Assembly: GCA_964511535.1 (NCBI GenBank)
Contig: CAZEFW010000169.1
Location: 1-21,104 of the forward strand
Origin: CAZCFB01 sp964511535
GTDB lineage: Bacteria; Myxococcota_A; Polyangia; GCA-2747355; CAZCFB01
DNA: 21,104 nucleotides
Direction of reading: 5' to 3'
The position numbers and the translations under genes are program-made. How positions within the stretch are numbered: position 1 is the first letter of the stretch; every line of letters starts with the position of its first letter. This document shows, piece after piece, positions 6,826 through 13,691 of this stretch. The notes below the pieces were generated by a model. The model was not told where the DNA came from. It made no database searches and saw nothing but the letters and a program-made list of their open reading frames with translations.

Positions 6826-7386
6826 ATGACCAAAGACGCCACAGGCGACCTGCGGGTCCAGATCCGCGTAGCCACCGACGAGGACGAAGCGTTCGTGACC
6901 GCGCTGTCGGGTGAGGCGTTCAACGTCTTCGGCGAGTACGACAAGTTCCTGCCCAGGTACCTCCCCCACCCTGACGTGATGACCTCCATCGCCACGGTGG
7001 AGGACGAGCCGGTGGGGTTCACGATGCTCGCGCTGGTGATCAGCGAGACGCCCATGCCGTGGCAGGCCCTGGCCGTCGCGCGAGACCACGACGATGACGA
7101 CGATCAGTCGGCGCCGCCCATCTGGGTAGACGCCGAGCTGGTGGCCATCGCGGTGTCCAACGCGTGGCAGGGCAAGGGCGTCGGCCGGCACCTGCTCGAC
7201 GCGGCGATCCAGTACACCGAGGCCACTGCCCGGGCCAGGTCCGTCCGTTCTCTGCAGCTGAACGTGGCGGACACCAACCAACGCGCCCTGACGTTCTTCC
7301 GCAGCAGGGGCTTCGTGGTGGTGGACGCCGACGACGGCCTCTACCCCCGGGGGCAGCAATCCTTCAGGATGGCCCGCCGGCTGTAG
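6826..7386 (+). CDS. GNAT-family N-acetyltransferase
   Basis: 186 residues with the GNAT fold. The acetyl-CoA pyrophosphate-binding motif is Q115-G-K-G-V-G120 after strand LVAIAVS, followed by the helix GRHLLDAAI. A typical late motif, LNVADTNQRALTFFRSRGF (145-163), precedes the last strand. An insertion of acidic residues (DHDDDDDQ, about 87-94) lies between strands 3 and 4. No membrane or export signal. Substrate cannot be told from sequence: amino groups of small molecules, protein N-termini or lysines are all possible. It sits 58 nt after the histone pair but beyond a terminator, so it is probably a separate unit. The start ATG has no Shine-Dalgarno. It converges on metG across the repeat block. 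Confidence 0.85.
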   Translation: MTKDATGDLRVQIRVATDEDEAFVTALSGEAFNVFGEYDKFLPRYLPHPDVMTSIATVEDEPVGFTMLALVISETPMPWQALAVARDHDDDDDQSAPPIWVDAELVAIAVSNAWQGKGVGRHLLDAAIQYTEATARARSVRSLQLNVADTNQRALTFFRSRGFVVVDADDGLYPRGQQSFRMARRL

Positions 7387-7404
7387 GCGCCCCTGCGGTG
7401 CGCC

Positions 7405-7505
7405 GGCTTGAGACTTGAGGCTTGAGACTTGAGGGTCGATGGTCCGGGGCTAATTACCCTCAAGCCTCACCACCTCAAGCCTCAAGCCGGACCGCGGAGC
7501 GGTCC
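7405..7505. repeat. Composite palindromic repeat, unit 1
   Basis: Tandem heptamers of the type TTGAGGC/TTGAGAC (about 7407-7434) face the reverse-complement array (about 7457-7488), forming a long dyad around a loop. A separate hairpin GGACCGC-gga-GCGGTCC follows (7489-7505) with the core GCGGAGC. Its loop and arms differ from units 2 and 3. Confidence 0.8.
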
Positions 7506-7512
7506 CTTCCGC

Positions 7513-7617
7513 AGACTTGAGGCTTGAGACTTGAGGCTTGAGGGGTAGTTGCCCGAGGCTATCGCACCTCGAGCCTCAAGCCTTACAGCCTCACAGCCTG
7601 GCGAGCGAAGCGAGCCC
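7513..7617. repeat. Composite palindromic repeat, unit 2
   Basis: Bases 7513-7593 match 7629-7709 with a single mismatch (116-bp offset). Layout: heptamer array, a central block with two GAGG/CCTC-type arms, reverse array, then an imperfect palindrome with the core GCGAAGC (7605-7611). No coding potential is apparent. Confidence 0.85.
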
Positions 7618-7628
7618 TATAGCATCTT

Positions 7629-7734
7629 AGACTTGAGGCTTGAGGCTTGAGGCTTGAGGGGTAGTTGCCCGAGGCTATCGCACCTCGAGCCTCAAGCCTT
7701 ACAGCCTCAAGCCAGCGAGGGCGCAGCCCTCGCT
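7629..7734. repeat. Composite palindromic repeat, unit 3, ending in a perfect hairpin
   Basis: Third unit, nearly identical to unit 2, ending in AGCGAGGGC-gca-GCCCTCGCT (7714-7734), a perfect 9-bp stem with core GCGCAGC. This hairpin overlaps the metG stop codon (7735-7733). Placed between convergent genes, the block may act as a two-way terminator. Confidence 0.85.
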
Positions 7735-9697
7735 ACCGAACCTTTGTGCCGGGCGGCACCTCGCGGTCCAGGGCGCTCAGGGCGAGCACCTTCTTGGCGC
7801 CGGCGGCCAGGATCATGCCCTCGCTCCGGGCGCCGCGGATCTTCGCCGGCTTCAGGTTCGCCAGCAGGATCACCTGACGCCCCACCAGCTCGTCGGGCTG
7901 GTACGCCTCGGCCACGCCCGCCACCACCATGCGCTGCTCGTCGCCCAGATCCACCTTCAGGTGAAGCAGCTTGTCCGCCCCCTTGACCTTCTCGGCCGAC
8001 AGCACCGTGGCCACCCGCAGATCCAGCTTGCCGAACTCCTCGAACGTGATGTGCTCGGGCTCCTTCTTCTCCTGGCCCTGACCCTTGCCCTTGCCCTTGC
8101 CCTTGCCCTTGCCCTTGCCCTGCCACTTGTCCAACAGCCGCGCCTTCTCGTCGTCGTCGATGCGCGGAAAGAGCGCCCCGCCCGGGTTCAGCTCCAGCCC
8201 CTCCGGCAGGTCGCCCCAACGCTCGGGCCAGCGCTCCAGCTGCCCCTGGGTGTCGGCGGCGCCCAGCCCCAGCTGCGACCGCAGCTCCTGCGCCTTGTCC
8301 GGCATCACCGGCGCGATGAGCAGCGAGATCCAGCGCAGCGCCTCGAGGAAGTTGGCCACCACCTCTTCCACCCGGCGCTTCTTCTCCGGGTCCTTGATCA
8401 GCGTGTACGGCGCGGTGGTGTCGATGTACTTGTTGGCGCCCCGCACCAGCTCCCAGGTGCTCTCCAGCGCCCGGCTCGGGGCGCACGCCTCGAAGTGCTG
8501 GGCCGCCGCGTCACGCGCCTTGCACGCCAGCGCCACCAGGTTGGAGTCCACCTCGTTGGCCTCCTGGTCCTCGGCGAAGGCGGGCACGTGGCCGTCGCAG
8601 TAGCGCCCCGCCATGGCCAGCGAGCGCTTGAGCAGGTTGCCCAGGTCGTTGGCCAGCTCGGCGTTGAGCCTGTTGATCACGCCCTCGTGCGAGAAGTCGC
8701 CGTCGTTGCCCAGCGGAGTCTCGCGCACCACGAAGTAGCGCAGCTGATCCCGCCCCAGGTCCTCGGCCATCATGTTCGGCTCGACCACGTTTCGCTGGCT
8801 CTTGGACATCTTCTGACCGTTGATGGTCCACCACCCGTGGGCGAACACGCTCTTCGGCAGCGGCAGCCCGGCGCTCATGAGCATAGTGGGCCAGTAGACC
8901 GCGTGGTGGCGCAGTATGTCCTTTCCGATCAGGTGAACGTCCGCGGGCCAGAACTGCCCGTACTTCGCGTCGTCGCCGTCCACGCCGCCCAGGGCCGAGA
9001 TGTAGTTGGTCAGCGCGTCGACCCAGACATAGATCACGTGATCTTCGTCCCCCGGCACGGGGATGCCCCAGTTGAAGGTGGTGCGGGAGATGGACAGGTC
9101 TCGCAGCCCGCCCTTGATGAAGCTCATGATCTCGTTGCGCCGGATCTCGGGGCGCACGAAGCCCGGGTTCTGCTCCATGTGCTCCAGCAGCTGGTCCTCG
9201 TACTTGCTCATGCGGAAGAAGTAGGACGGCTGCTTCATGTGCGTCACCGGCTTGTGATGGATCGGGCAGGTGTTGCCCTCGTCCAGCTGCCCCTCGGTGA
9301 AGTACTCCTCGCACGCCACGCAGTAGAGCCCGTCGTACTCGCCGAGGTAGATGTCCCCGGCGGCGTCCATGCGGCGCCAGATGTCCTGCACCACCGCCTT
9401 GTGCCGCGCCTCGGTGGTGCGGATGAAGTCGTCGTTGCCGATGCCGAGGTGATCCCAGGTCTGCCGGAACCGGGAGACGACCCGATCGGCCAGCTTGATG
9501 GGCGTGGTCTTCTGGGCCTGAGCTGCCTCCTCGATCTTCTGGCCGTGCTCGTCAGTGCCGGTCAGGAAGTGCACCGACCGCCCGCGGGCGCGATGGTAGC
9601 GCGCCAGCACGTCCGCCACGATGGTGGTGTAGGCATGCCCCAGGTGAGGGATGTCGTTGACATAGTAGATCGGGGTCGTGATGTAAAAGGAGTCCAT
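7733..9697 (-). CDS. metG: Methionyl-tRNA synthetase
   Basis: 654-residue class I synthetase that charges tRNA-Met. The HIGH-type motif is HLGH (18-21) and the second ATP site is KMSKS. Between them is the zinc-knuckle region with CVAC and the later single cysteine of the CP domain (CP..). The C-terminal about 105 residues are an EMAPII/ARC1-like tRNA-binding domain (LDLRVATVLSAEKVKGADKLL onward), joined to the anticodon domain by a Gly-Lys repeat linker encoded by a hexanucleotide repeat. Start ATG 9697 has GGAG about 10 nt upstream. Last gene of the holB-ricT-metG operon, 40 nt after ricT. Confidence 0.97.
   Translation of the reverse strand: MDSFYITTPIYYVNDIPHLGHAYTTIVADVLARYHRARGRSVHFLTGTDEHGQKIEEAAQAQKTTPIKLADRVVSRFRQTWDHLGIGNDDFIRTTEARHKAVVQDIWRRMDAAGDIYLGEYDGLYCVACEEYFTEGQLDEGNTCPIHHKPVTHMKQPSYFFRMSKYEDQLLEHMEQNPGFVRPEIRRNEIMSFIKGGLRDLSISRTTFNWGIPVPGDEDHVIYVWVDALTNYISALGGVDGDDAKYGQFWPADVHLIGKDILRHHAVYWPTMLMSAGLPLPKSVFAHGWWTINGQKMSKSQRNVVEPNMMAEDLGRDQLRYFVVRETPLGNDGDFSHEGVINRLNAELANDLGNLLKRSLAMAGRYCDGHVPAFAEDQEANEVDSNLVALACKARDAAAQHFEACAPSRALESTWELVRGANKYIDTTAPYTLIKDPEKKRRVEEVVANFLEALRWISLLIAPVMPDKAQELRSQLGLGAADTQGQLERWPERWGDLPEGLELNPGGALFPRIDDDEKARLLDKWQGKGKGKGKGKGKGQGQEKKEPEHITFEEFGKLDLRVATVLSAEKVKGADKLLHLKVDLGDEQRMVVAGVAEAYQPDELVGRQVILLANLKPAKIRGARSEGMILAAGAKKVLALSALDREVPPGTKVR
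8082..8121. repeat. Hexanucleotide microsatellite inside metG
   Basis: Six perfect CCCTTG units (8082-8117) plus a partial seventh, encoding alternating Lys-Gly in the interdomain linker of MetG. In-frame units mean that copy-number changes would only alter linker length. Confidence 0.95.
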
Positions 9698-9737
9698 AGA
9701 TCAGTCGCTCCGGTTGAGATCCTTCGGTGGTCGAGCC

Positions 9738-11249
9738 TCAGCTCTTGTCGCGTTTGGCCGGTTTCTGCCCGCCTGGCTTCTGTCCGCCTGGCTTCTGCCC
9801 GCCTGGCTTCTGCCCGCCAGGTGGCTGCTGCGGCTTGACCTGGCAAGCCGGGTAGGTCTTGGACGTCCCGTCGGGGCTCGCCACCCGCACCTTCCGGCGC
9901 AGGATGTCGAGCTCCACAACCCGGCCCGGGCCGTCGGGTGTGGTCACCTTCCGCCCCATCTTGGGCAGCCCCTTGCGGCACTCCAGGTACTGGGAGAGCT
10001 CATAGCCGAGGCAGCACTTGAGCCGCCCGCACAGACCCGAGACCTTCTGCGGGTTGAGCACCATGCCCTGGTCCTTGGCCATGCGGATGCTCACGGGCTC
10101 GAACCGCGGCAGCCAGGTGGCGCAGCACAGCTCGCAGCCGCAGCTGCCGATGCCGCCGGTCATCTTGGACTCATCCCGCACGCCCACCTGCCGCATGACG
10201 ATGCGGGTGTGGAACCGCTTGGCGAGGTCCTTGACCAGCTCGCGGAAGTCGACCCGGTTCTCGGAGGCGAAGAAGAAGATCGCCTTGTTGCCGCCGTGTA
10301 GGTAGATCACCCGGATCAGCTTCATCGGAAGGTTGCGCGCCTCGATGCGGGCGTTGCAGTACTCGAACGCCTCCTCCTCGCGCGACCGGTTCCGGGCCTG
10401 CTGTCGTTCGCCGCCCTCGTCGAGGGGGCGGATCATTCGAGGCAGGGAGCCGGGGACCAGCTGGCGGACTGAGCGCGTCACCGCCGTGCCCACCGCGAGC
10501 CCCTGTTCGGTCTCCAGCACCACCTGGTCGCCGGCCTCCACCATGTGCTCCCCCGCGTCGAAGGGCGTGACCTTTTGCCCGTCCTTGAACCGGATCTGCA
10601 CCATGTTGTACAGGGTCGCGTCCCGCTCGGTGGGGTCCTGCTCCTCGGCCCAGTCGAGGGTGGCCTCGTCGTCCTCGGGGTCGACCCGCACCACCTCGGG
10701 CCAGACCATCTCCTCTTCCAGCGGCCGCGCGGGCTTTCTCTCTGGCCTGGCCCCGCCGTCCCGCGGGCGCCGCTCGGCCGGGCGAGATCGCTCGCGCCCC
10801 TTGCCGCCGGGCCGGCGCGGCTCTGCTCCCTCGCGCCGCCGGCCCTCCGGCTGCTTCCCGTCCCGACGCCCGCCGCCCTTGCGCCGACGCCGCCCCTTGC
10901 GCGCCGCCCCCTCCTTGTGCGGAGGCCCGTCCTTCTTCGGGCCAGCCCTGGTCGTCCCCTCTGCCCCGGGCGCGCCGCCCTTGTCTGACGCCGGACGCTT
11001 CTTGCGCCGGCGGCGCCGCCGGGAGCGCTTGCCGCTGCCTGAGCCCTGGCCGCCCGCCCCGCCGCCGGGCTTCCCGCCGCCGGGCTGCCCGCCGCCATCG
11101 CCCCTGGGGCTTTGCTCGCCGCCCTTCTGCCCCGAGGGCTTACGCCGCTTGCGAGGCCGCCGCCGCGAGGGCCGCTTCTTGCCCCCGGACTGGCCCTGGC
11201 CGCCGTCTCCGGATCCGGACCCGGATGGTTTGTTGTCGTCGGGGCTCAT
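9738..11249 (-). CDS. ricT: RicT (YaaT/PSP1-domain) protein with long basic N-terminal region
   Basis: 503 residues. The C-terminal half is the PSP1 domain of RicT, which in Bacillus subtilis works with RicA/RicF in an Fe-S complex affecting RNase Y and development. Conserved cysteine clusters are visible: GSCGCELCC and GLCGRLKCCLGYE. The first about 180 residues are low-complexity and strongly basic (Arg/Lys/Gly/Pro), probably disordered and possibly RNA-binding. The extreme C-terminus has four PGGQK-type repeats. Start ATG 11249 lies 12 nt after the holB stop, with GAGG 5 nt upstream. The holB-ricT-metG order matches the common bacterial arrangement. No RicA or RicF is in view. Confidence 0.93.
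   Translation of the reverse strand: MSPDDNKPSGSGSGDGGQGQSGGKKRPSRRRPRKRRKPSGQKGGEQSPRGDGGGQPGGGKPGGGAGGQGSGSGKRSRRRRRRKKRPASDKGGAPGAEGTTRAGPKKDGPPHKEGAARKGRRRRKGGGRRDGKQPEGRRREGAEPRRPGGKGRERSRPAERRPRDGGARPERKPARPLEEEMVWPEVVRVDPEDDEATLDWAEEQDPTERDATLYNMVQIRFKDGQKVTPFDAGEHMVEAGDQVVLETEQGLAVGTAVTRSVRQLVPGSLPRMIRPLDEGGERQQARNRSREEEAFEYCNARIEARNLPMKLIRVIYLHGGNKAIFFFASENRVDFRELVKDLAKRFHTRIVMRQVGVRDESKMTGGIGSCGCELCCATWLPRFEPVSIRMAKDQGMVLNPQKVSGLCGRLKCCLGYELSQYLECRKGLPKMGRKVTTPDGPGRVVELDILRRKVRVASPDGTSKTYPACQVKPQQPPGGQKPGGQKPGGQKPGGQKPAKRDKS
9763..9822. repeat. Four 15-bp tandem repeats at the 3' end of ricT
   Basis: Units of the type TTCTGCCCGCCTGGC at 9763, 9778, 9793 and 9808 (two single-base variants in the inner copy and changes in the last). 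They encode the PGGQK repeats of the RicT C-terminus and are in frame. Confidence 0.9.
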
Positions 11250-11261
11250 GCCGTCCTCTCT

Positions 11262-12239
11262 CTACACTCCCCTCAGGTCGAGCACCAGGTTTTCCAGCGT
11301 CAGCGCCGGGTTGACGTTGCCGCGGACCGCCACCTGGGCCGCGTCCACCGCCCGCAGCTGCCGGAGCAGACGCTCCCGCGCGGCGCGGGGGTCCTCGGCG
11401 GTATCGCCGCCCCCGGGCAGGTCTCCCCCGCCCTCCAGCTGGAGCAAGCCGTCCCGCAGCCGCATGCGCAGCAGGTCCAGCGCATCGCAGATGCGCACCC
11501 GGTCTCTGCCCACCTCCTGGGCTGCGTCGAAGATCACCCCCACGCCCCGGGTGTCGGCGGCGCCGGTGATCTGGTCCACCACGGCGCGAAGCTCGCTGAT
11601 GCGCTCGCCCTCAAGCATGTCCAGGGCCCGGCGCGCGCTCCCTTCACAGTAGCTGGCCGCGGCCTCGCGGTCCTGCTGGTCCGTCTCCGGGGCGCTCGTC
11701 GCCAGGATCCGGGACACCACCTCCGGCGACAGGGGCACGAAGCGCAACCGCTGACAGCGCGAGATGAGGGTCGGCACCACCCGATGCGCGGCCGCGGTGG
11801 TCAATACGAACACCGTTCGGGGGCGCGGCTCCTCCACCGACTTGAGCAGCGCGTTGGCGGCGTTGTCGTTCAGGTGCTCGGCGCCGTCGATGAGCACCAG
11901 CCGGTACCGCCCCTCGTGGGGCCTGAACGCCAGCTGCTGCTCAAGCGCCCGGGCCTGGTCGATCTTGATGCTCTTGATCTGCTTGCCCGTGGGCTCCAGC
12001 GTCACCAGGTCCGGGTGCAGGCCCCGGTCCACCTTGGAGCAAGAGAGGCACTCCCCACACCCCACCCCCGGCTCCTGCTCGCAGTTCAGGGCCGCAGCCA
12101 GCGCGCGGGCGGTGGTGGCCTTGCCCACCCCCTGTGGGCCGGCGAAGAGGTACGCCTGGGCCACGCGCCCGCTCCGGGTGGCGCGCCGCAGCACCTTGAC
12201 GGCCTGCTCCTGGCCGAGTATGTCGCTGAGTCCAGGCAC
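11262..12239 (-). CDS. holB: DNA polymerase III subunit delta' (clamp-loader AAA+ protein)
   Basis: 325 residues. Walker A GPQGVGKA (34-41), a zinc site with C53, C61, C64, C67, a Walker-B-like LVLIDGAEHL (114-123), and the SRC motif (160-162). These match the delta'/gamma family, which loads the sliding clamp. The conserved start SDILGQ sits at residues 5-10, and an in-frame TAG lies four codons upstream, so GTG 12239 is the only sensible start. It has no Shine-Dalgarno; TAGAGA lies 6 nt upstream with TTTACA 18 nt before that, suggesting a leaderless transcript. First gene of the holB-ricT-metG operon; the often-adjacent tmk is absent, replaced by divergent pspA. Confidence 0.93.
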   Translation of the reverse strand: MPGLSDILGQEQAVKVLRRATRSGRVAQAYLFAGPQGVGKATTARALAAALNCEQEPGVGCGECLSCSKVDRGLHPDLVTLEPTGKQIKSIKIDQARALEQQLAFRPHEGRYRLVLIDGAEHLNDNAANALLKSVEEPRPRTVFVLTTAAAHRVVPTLISRCQRLRFVPLSPEVVSRILATSAPETDQQDREAAASYCEGSARRALDMLEGERISELRAVVDQITGAADTRGVGVIFDAAQEVGRDRVRICDALDLLRMRLRDGLLQLEGGGDLPGGGDTAEDPRAARERLLRQLRAVDAAQVAVRGNVNPALTLENLVLDLRGV

Positions 12240-12245
12240 CTTGAA

Positions 12246-12275
12246 TCTCTAGCACCCCCGCCATGTTAGTGTAAA
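12246..12275 (-). promoter_or_regulatory. Candidate leaderless promoter of holB-ricT-metG
   Basis: On the minus strand TTTACA (12275-12270, 5/6) and TAGAGA (12251-12246, weak) with 18 nt spacing; the hexamer ends 6 nt before the GTG at 12239. Confidence 0.35.
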
Positions 12276-12300
12276 GCTCGGGCTTTCACAGGAGGAGCGA

Positions 12301-12957
12301 ATGGGCATCCTGGGACGCATCAACACCGTGGTCCGGTCGAACCTGAACGACCTCATCGACAAGATGTCGGATCCGGGCAAAGAGATCGACCTGCTCGTGA
12401 CGGACATGGAGGAGGCCGAGAAGCAGGCCAGAGAGGAGCTCGTGTCCGCGCTGGCCCAGGTCAAGCTGGCCCAGAAGCGGGCCGGCGCCCTGGAGGCGGA
12501 GGTGGAGCGCTGGCAGGGCCGCGCCGAGCAGGCGGTGCACCAGGGCGAAGACGAGCTGGCGCGCAAGGCGCTGCAGGAGCGCATGGCGCAGCAGAAGCTG
12601 CTCCAGGAGGCCAACGCCGTGGTGGCTGAACAGCGCGCCTACTCTGATCAGCTGGAGCACTCGCTCAAGGAGTTCACCAGCCGGCTCACCTCCATCAAGG
12701 CGCGGCAGGCCACCCTGCGGGAGCAGGCGCGCCAGGCCAAGCATGGCGGCCCCGGGGAAGTGGCCAGCCCGGCCATGGCCGCATTCGACAGGATCCAGCA
12801 CCGCATCGACACCATGGAGGCAGAGGTGAACCTGTCCCGGGAATCGCCTGAGGCCAAGCGCGCCGCCACCGAGGCCAAGTTCCGCGAGCTGGACGGCCCG
12901 GACCCGGTGGTGGAGGACGCGCTGGCCGCGCTCAAGCGCAAGATGGACGAGTCGTAG
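12301..12957 (+). CDS. pspA: PspA/IM30-family membrane-stress protein
   Basis: 218 residues, almost wholly helical with long coiled coils. The N-terminus MGILGRINTVVRSNLNDLID is the amphipathic helix that binds stressed membranes, followed by DPGKEIDLLVTDMEEA, a typical family segment. PspA/Vipp1 proteins are ESCRT-III relatives that polymerise on the inner membrane and help keep the proton-motive force. Start ATG 12301 has AGGAGG with 5 nt spacing. No PspF, PspB or PspC lies nearby, and I saw no sigma54 site, so control differs from the enterobacterial psp operon. An ECF sigma factor gene follows 89 nt later but with its own promoter. Confidence 0.93.
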   Translation: MGILGRINTVVRSNLNDLIDKMSDPGKEIDLLVTDMEEAEKQAREELVSALAQVKLAQKRAGALEAEVERWQGRAEQAVHQGEDELARKALQERMAQQKLLQEANAVVAEQRAYSDQLEHSLKEFTSRLTSIKARQATLREQARQAKHGGPGEVASPAMAAFDRIQHRIDTMEAEVNLSRESPEAKRAATEAKFRELDGPDPVVEDALAALKRKMDES

Positions 12958-13010
12958 GCTCCCCTGAAATTTCTTTTTGAAATCAGCACCCAAGGATCCC
13001 GGGAAACCGA

Positions 13011-13039
13011 TTGTCCATATCGTGAGGCCCCTTTATAGT
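13011..13039 (+). promoter_or_regulatory. Promoter of the ECF sigma operon, predicted leaderless
   Basis: TTGTCC (13011-13016) and TATAGT (13034-13039, 5/6) with the ideal 17 nt spacing. The -10 ends 7 nt before the ATG at 13047, so transcription should start at or within a base of the start codon; no Shine-Dalgarno is present. Confidence 0.6.
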
Positions 13040-13046
13040 ACCGGCC

Positions 13047-13628
13047 ATGGCGGAGGATATCCGGCCGGAGATTGATCGGGCCCAACGTGGGGACCGTGAC
13101 GCGTTCGGGCGGCTGGTGCAGAAGTACCAGCGGCGGGTGTACCTGACCGCCTACCGCATGACCGGGACCTACGAGGACGCCAATGATGTGGCCCAGGAGG
13201 CGTTCATTCGCGCCTACCGGGGCCTCGGCAGCTTCGACAACAGGAGCAACTTCTTCACCTGGCTTTATCGGATCGTGATCAATGTCTCCCTCAACCACCT
13301 GCGCCGGCAGAAGCGGCGCGCCGCCCTCCCCCTCGAGAGCGTCACTTTGCCTCCGGACCTGGGCAAGACGGCGGGGGAGGATCCGGATCGGGTGCTGGAG
13401 GCCAAGCGAAAGCTGGTGGAGGTGCAGGAGGCCATGGACGGCCTCGGCGAGTCCCTGCGCGCGACGGTGGTGCTCGTGCTGCTCGAGGGGATGTCCTACG
13501 CCGACGCGGCGGAGGTGCTCCAGTGCTCGGAGGGGACGGTCGGGTGGCGGATCCACGAGGCGCGCCGGAAGCTCAGGGAGCAGCTCGGCAAGCACCTGCC
13601 GGGTCCGGACGGGGAGCAGGAGGCGTGA
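13047..13628 (+). CDS. ECF-type RNA polymerase sigma factor
   Basis: 193 residues. Region 2 (about 20-88) includes DANDVAQEAFIRAYR and the -10-recognising FFTWLYRIVINVSLNHLRRQ segment; region 4 (about 130-185) has the helix-turn-helix SYADAAEVLQCSEGTVGWRIHEARRKL. Region 3 is absent, as in ECF (RpoE-like) sigma factors. The next gene, 63 nt downstream, encodes a membrane zinc-finger anti-sigma factor, so this is a standard sigma/anti-sigma pair controlling an envelope response. The start ATG fits the promoter described at 13011-13039. The target regulon cannot be seen. Confidence 0.95.
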   Translation: MAEDIRPEIDRAQRGDRDAFGRLVQKYQRRVYLTAYRMTGTYEDANDVAQEAFIRAYRGLGSFDNRSNFFTWLYRIVINVSLNHLRRQKRRAALPLESVTLPPDLGKTAGEDPDRVLEAKRKLVEVQEAMDGLGESLRATVVLVLLEGMSYADAAEVLQCSEGTVGWRIHEARRKLREQLGKHLPGPDGEQEA

Positions 13629-13691
13629 TGGGGCGCGTGGGCGCCAGGGACGGCCTGGACGGGGTTATTATTGCATTGAGAAGAACTTGAT

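Noticed and set aside
7405..7734. Possible CRISPR array
   Set aside because: The repeats are heptamer dyads in three units with no unique, equal-length spacers and no cas genes.
7961..9838. Long open frame on the plus strand opposite metG
   Set aside because: Antisense to a certain methionyl-tRNA synthetase gene; its length follows from high GC.
12964..12986. Stem-loop after pspA as a terminator
   Set aside because: The T-tract is in the loop rather than after the stem, and the stem has a bulge.
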